Shown: positions 6,998 to 8,865 of the stretch, one piece after another
How the letters are laid out: each line of letters opens with the position of its first letter
How positions within the stretch are numbered: position 1 is the first letter of the stretch
NCBI GenBank assembly: GCA_021778935.1
Contig: JAJYBQ010000087.1
Location: 1 to 8,865 of the forward strand
Direction: 5' to 3'
Origin: Pseudomonadota bacterium
GTDB taxonomy: Bacteria; Pseudomonadota; Gammaproteobacteria; Burkholderiales; Burkholderiaceae
Length of the DNA stretch: 8,865 bases
Made by a program: the position numbers and the translations under genes
The notes under the pieces: model-generated
Seen by the model: only the letters and a program-made list of their open reading frames with translations
What the model was told of the DNA's origin: nothing
Database searches by the model: none

Positions 6998-7001
6998 GGC
7001 A

Positions 7002-7703
7002 TCAATCCCGGAACGTGCGCAGGCCGCTGAACATCGACCCGATCAGCGATTGCCGGCTCATGATGTCCTCGCGCACGCCGGCATAGACATGCAGCATGAC
7101 GAAGCAGACGATCCCCCACATGCCCAGATGATGCCAGCTATGCACCGCCTGGCTGCCGCCGAACAGCGGGATGACCCACCCGAACAGGTGGGACTGCCAG
7201 CTCGCTGCCCCCTCGCCCTCTCCATACAGCGCGAATCCGGTAAAGATCATGAAGGTCGATCCAATCGTCACGAACACGAACATGAAGAAGTGCGCGAGCG
7301 GATTGTGGCCGATGAACTTCTTCGGCGCCTTCTCCAGGAAGAGGTACCAGCGCAGTTCGCCGATCAGCTCCCGCCACCACCCTGCCCGCCACACCGGGAG
7401 GATGAAAAGCTGCCGGGCGTGTTCGTTGCCGACGAAGGCCCAATAAACCCGGGCGAGAAACCCGACGGCGAAGATCTGCGCCGCCGCGAAATGGGCGAAC
7501 CGGATGTACCCCATCTCGAAGTGCGCCGATGCCTCGCCGTACAGACTGGGCGGCGGGCTGGCGATGAGATAGCCCGTCACCGCCAGCACGGTGATGCACA
7601 GGGCGTTCACCCAGTGCCACAACCGCACCGGCGCCTCGTAGACCAGGATGGTGCGTCCCGATGCCGTGCGCGGATCGTCGTCCGCCGAAACTGCCGTTGC
7701 CAT
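7002..7703 (-). CDS. hupC: Ni/Fe-hydrogenase cytochrome b subunit
   Basis: Di-haem b-type cytochrome of the HupC/HyaC/HoxZ family. It anchors the periplasmic hydrogenase dimer to the cytoplasmic membrane and passes electrons from H2 to the quinone pool. The 233 residues contain four hydrophobic segments at about 31-48, 68-90, 138-160 and 189-210. Histidines near the membrane segments fit haem ligation: His30 in RLWHWVNAL, His71, His188/191/192 in VHSWHHLGMW, and His205 in MLHVYAGVRED. Which of these bind haem is inferred from the family, not shown here. The C-terminal SRQSLIGSMFSGLRTFRD is also typical. The ATG is preceded by a G-rich ribosome site (GGGGGA, about 6 bases away). The gene follows hupL after 43 bases and is 4 bases ahead of hupD, which places it in the structural part of the operon. 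Length matches the family. Confidence 0.95.
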   Translation of the reverse strand: MATAVSADDDPRTASGRTILVYEAPVRLWHWVNALCITVLAVTGYLIASPPPSLYGEASAHFEMGYIRFAHFAAAQIFAVGFLARVYWAFVGNEHARQLFILPVWRAGWWRELIGELRWYLFLEKAPKKFIGHNPLAHFFMFVFVTIGSTFMIFTGFALYGEGEGAASWQSHLFGWVIPLFGGSQAVHSWHHLGMWGIVCFVMLHVYAGVREDIMSRQSLIGSMFSGLRTFRD

Positions 7704-7733
7704 GGCGTTCCCCCTTTTTTCCGTTGTCGCCGC

Positions 7734-7756
7734 GGTGCGTCCGGAATCAACGCACC
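7734..7756 (-). other. Short inverted repeat spanning the hupL stop codon
   Basis: Seven-base arms (7734-7740 and 7750-7756, GGTGCGT against ACGCACC) surround a nine-base loop that holds the hupL TGA. On the transcript it would form a small hairpin at the end of hupL, ahead of the 43-base gap to hupC. No T-run follows, so it is not an intrinsic terminator. It could be an RNA-processing or stability element between the structural subunits and the rest, but a stem this short may be chance in GC-rich DNA. Confidence 0.3.
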
Positions 7757-8865
7757 CGGACCTCGGACATCGACTGACCGTCCGGACTCATGACGTGGGT
7801 CGAGCACGCGAGGCACGGATCGAAGCTGTGCAGGGTGCGCAGGATCTCCAGCGGCTGATCCGCCTTCGCCAGCGGCGTATTCAACAATGCCGCCTCGAAC
7901 GCGCCGATCTGCCCCTTCGGATCGCGCGGCCCGCCGTTCCAGGTCGTCGGCACGACGCACTGGTAGTTTTCAATCCGTTCACCGCGAATATGCACCCAGT
8001 GCCCCAACGCGCCGCGCGGCGCCTCGCTGAATCCGGCACCCTTGCACACCTTCGGCCAGGTTGCCGGGTCCCATTTCTCGTCGTTCGCCGTCGCGGTGTC
8101 GCCATTCTTCAGGCTGGTCATCAGCTTGTCGAACTCCTGGATCAGCAGATTGGAGCAATAGAGGCTCTCGATGCCCCGCGCGGCGGTTCGGCCCAGGGTC
8201 GAGAACAGCGCCGAAACCGGCAACTCGAGCCGCGAGAGCACCGAGTCGACCGTATCCTTGACGAAGGGATAGCGCTTCGGCTGCAGGTAGGCGAGCACCA
8301 TGCGCGACAGCGGGCCGACCTCCATCGCGTGCCCCCGCCAGCGCGGCGCCTTGATCCACGAATACTTCGCGCTTTCGTCGATTTGTTCGATCCGCGTGCG
8401 CGTGCCCCGGAAGTTGGGGCCTTCCGGCGCGTAGTGCGGTTCGGTGACGCCGTCGAAGGGGTGCAGGCCCACGGTCTCGTCGGGATAGGTGTACCAGGAA
8501 TGGACGACGTATTCCTGGATCTGCTGCGGATCCTTGAGATCGACCTCGTGGATCTCGCCGAGCTTCCCGCCGACCACCGCCCCGCGCGGCAGCAGCAGAT
8601 TTCCGGGCGAATCGTCGTTGGCCCGATCGGGGATGTCGCCATAGGAGAGAAAGCTGTTGCCGGCAAGCCCGCCGCCATATTGCCAGTCCTTGTAGTACGA
8701 GGCGATCGCGATCAGATCCGGGATGTAGACCTTGGCGGTGAACTCGTGCGCGCGGTGGATGATGTCGTGGACGAGGTTCAGGCGTTCCATGTTGACCGCC
8801 CCCACCGCGCCCGACCCGTCGAGGTTGATCGCACAAGGCACGCCGCCGACGAGCCAGTTCGGATG
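7747..8865 (-). CDS. hupL: [NiFe]-hydrogenase large subunit, C-terminal part (5' end outside window)
   Basis: Catalytic large subunit of a group 1 membrane-bound uptake hydrogenase, which oxidises H2 at a Ni-Fe centre on the periplasmic face of the membrane. The frame is open to the window edge, so 372 residues are seen and the N-terminal part, with the first CxxC pair, is missing. The fragment opens with [15 protein letters not shown], typical of the family interior; the GTG in this stretch is not a start. Near the end is the second nickel-binding motif DPCLACSTH (fragment residues 349-357, Cys351 and Cys354). It is followed by a 15-residue tail, [15 protein letters not shown]. By family knowledge the tail is removed after the His by the HupD protease once nickel is in place. 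The small subunit gene is expected just upstream, outside the window. The stop is 43 bases before hupC. Assignment is very sure; the subgroup (1d-like) is inference. Confidence 0.97.
   Translation of the reverse strand, partial: HPNWLVGGVPCAINLDGSGAVGAVNMERLNLVHDIIHRAHEFTAKVYIPDLIAIASYYKDWQYGGGLAGNSFLSYGDIPDRANDDSPGNLLLPRGAVVGGKLGEIHEVDLKDPQQIQEYVVHSWYTYPDETVGLHPFDGVTEPHYAPEGPNFRGTRTRIEQIDESAKYSWIKAPRWRGHAMEVGPLSRMVLAYLQPKRYPFVKDTVDSVLSRLELPVSALFSTLGRTAARGIESLYCSNLLIQEFDKLMTSLKNGDTATANDEKWDPATWPKVCKGAGFSEAPRGALGHWVHIRGERIENYQCVVPTTWNGGPRDPKGQIGAFEAALLNTPLAKADQPLEILRTLHSFDPCLACSTHVMSPDGQSMSEVRVR

Noticed and set aside
3214..7030. Long plus-strand open frames (for example 3214-4674 and 5276-7030, both over 480 codons)
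   Set aside because: They lie opposite well-identified hydrogenase genes, their products are rich in Arg, Pro and Ala and show no recognisable domain, and GC-rich coding DNA commonly gives such antisense frames.
7704..7725. A6G run before hupC as a ribosomal frameshift signal
   Set aside because: It lies outside any reading frame, between the hupL stop and the hupC start, so it is more likely part of the G-rich ribosome site.
7734..7756. The hairpin after hupL as a terminator
   Set aside because: The stem is short, no T-run follows on the transcribed strand, and the downstream genes belong to the same operon.
8839..8841. GTG as the start of the hydrogenase large-subunit gene
   Set aside because: Conserved family sequence (HPNWLVGG) continues in frame upstream to the window edge, so the codon is an internal valine.

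Overview
The window is one stretch of a membrane-bound, respiratory (group 1, uptake-type) [NiFe]-hydrogenase gene cluster. Every gene I can support lies on the minus strand, so transcription runs from position 8865 towards position 1. The DNA is GC-rich and the gene set and order match hydrogenase operons of Proteobacteria (hup/hox/hya type). I infer a beta- or gammaproteobacterium able to use H2 as electron donor, but nothing here fixes the genus.

In transcription order the window holds: the C-terminal 372 residues of the large catalytic subunit (hupL, 5' end outside the window); the cytochrome b subunit (hupC); the large-subunit maturation endopeptidase (hupD); a HypC-like chaperone (hupF); the small-subunit maturation factor hupH (HyaF/HoxQ family); a rubredoxin (hupI); then the general maturation genes hypA, hypB, hypF, hypC and hypD, the last cut by the window edge. 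hypD covers positions 1-996 and starts with GTG in a GTGA overlap with hypC.

The genes form one pathway. HypF and its absent partner HypE make cyanide ligands. HypC and HypD assemble and carry the Fe(CN)2CO group. HypA and HypB insert nickel. HupD then clips the 15-residue tail of HupL. HupF, HupH and the rubredoxin HupI are accessory factors typical of aerobically made uptake hydrogenases. HupC anchors the enzyme and passes electrons to quinone. Genes are packed tightly, with several 1-4 base stop/start overlaps and a largest gap of 43 bases. There is no non-coding stretch over 300 bases, and I see no promoter, tRNA, IS element or CRISPR array.

The most unusual feature is a 49-bp near-perfect palindrome (19-bp arms) lying in frame inside hypF, which looks like a dispersed palindromic repeat that has become protein-coding. 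Other points of note are a low-complexity insert in HypF, a coiled-coil tail on HypB, loss of the HypC histidine in HupF, an extra cysteine in the rubredoxin metal site, and the absence of hupG/hoxO, hupJ and hupK homologues from their usual places. I did not find evidence for an entirely new system; this is a recognisable hydrogenase operon with some local oddities.
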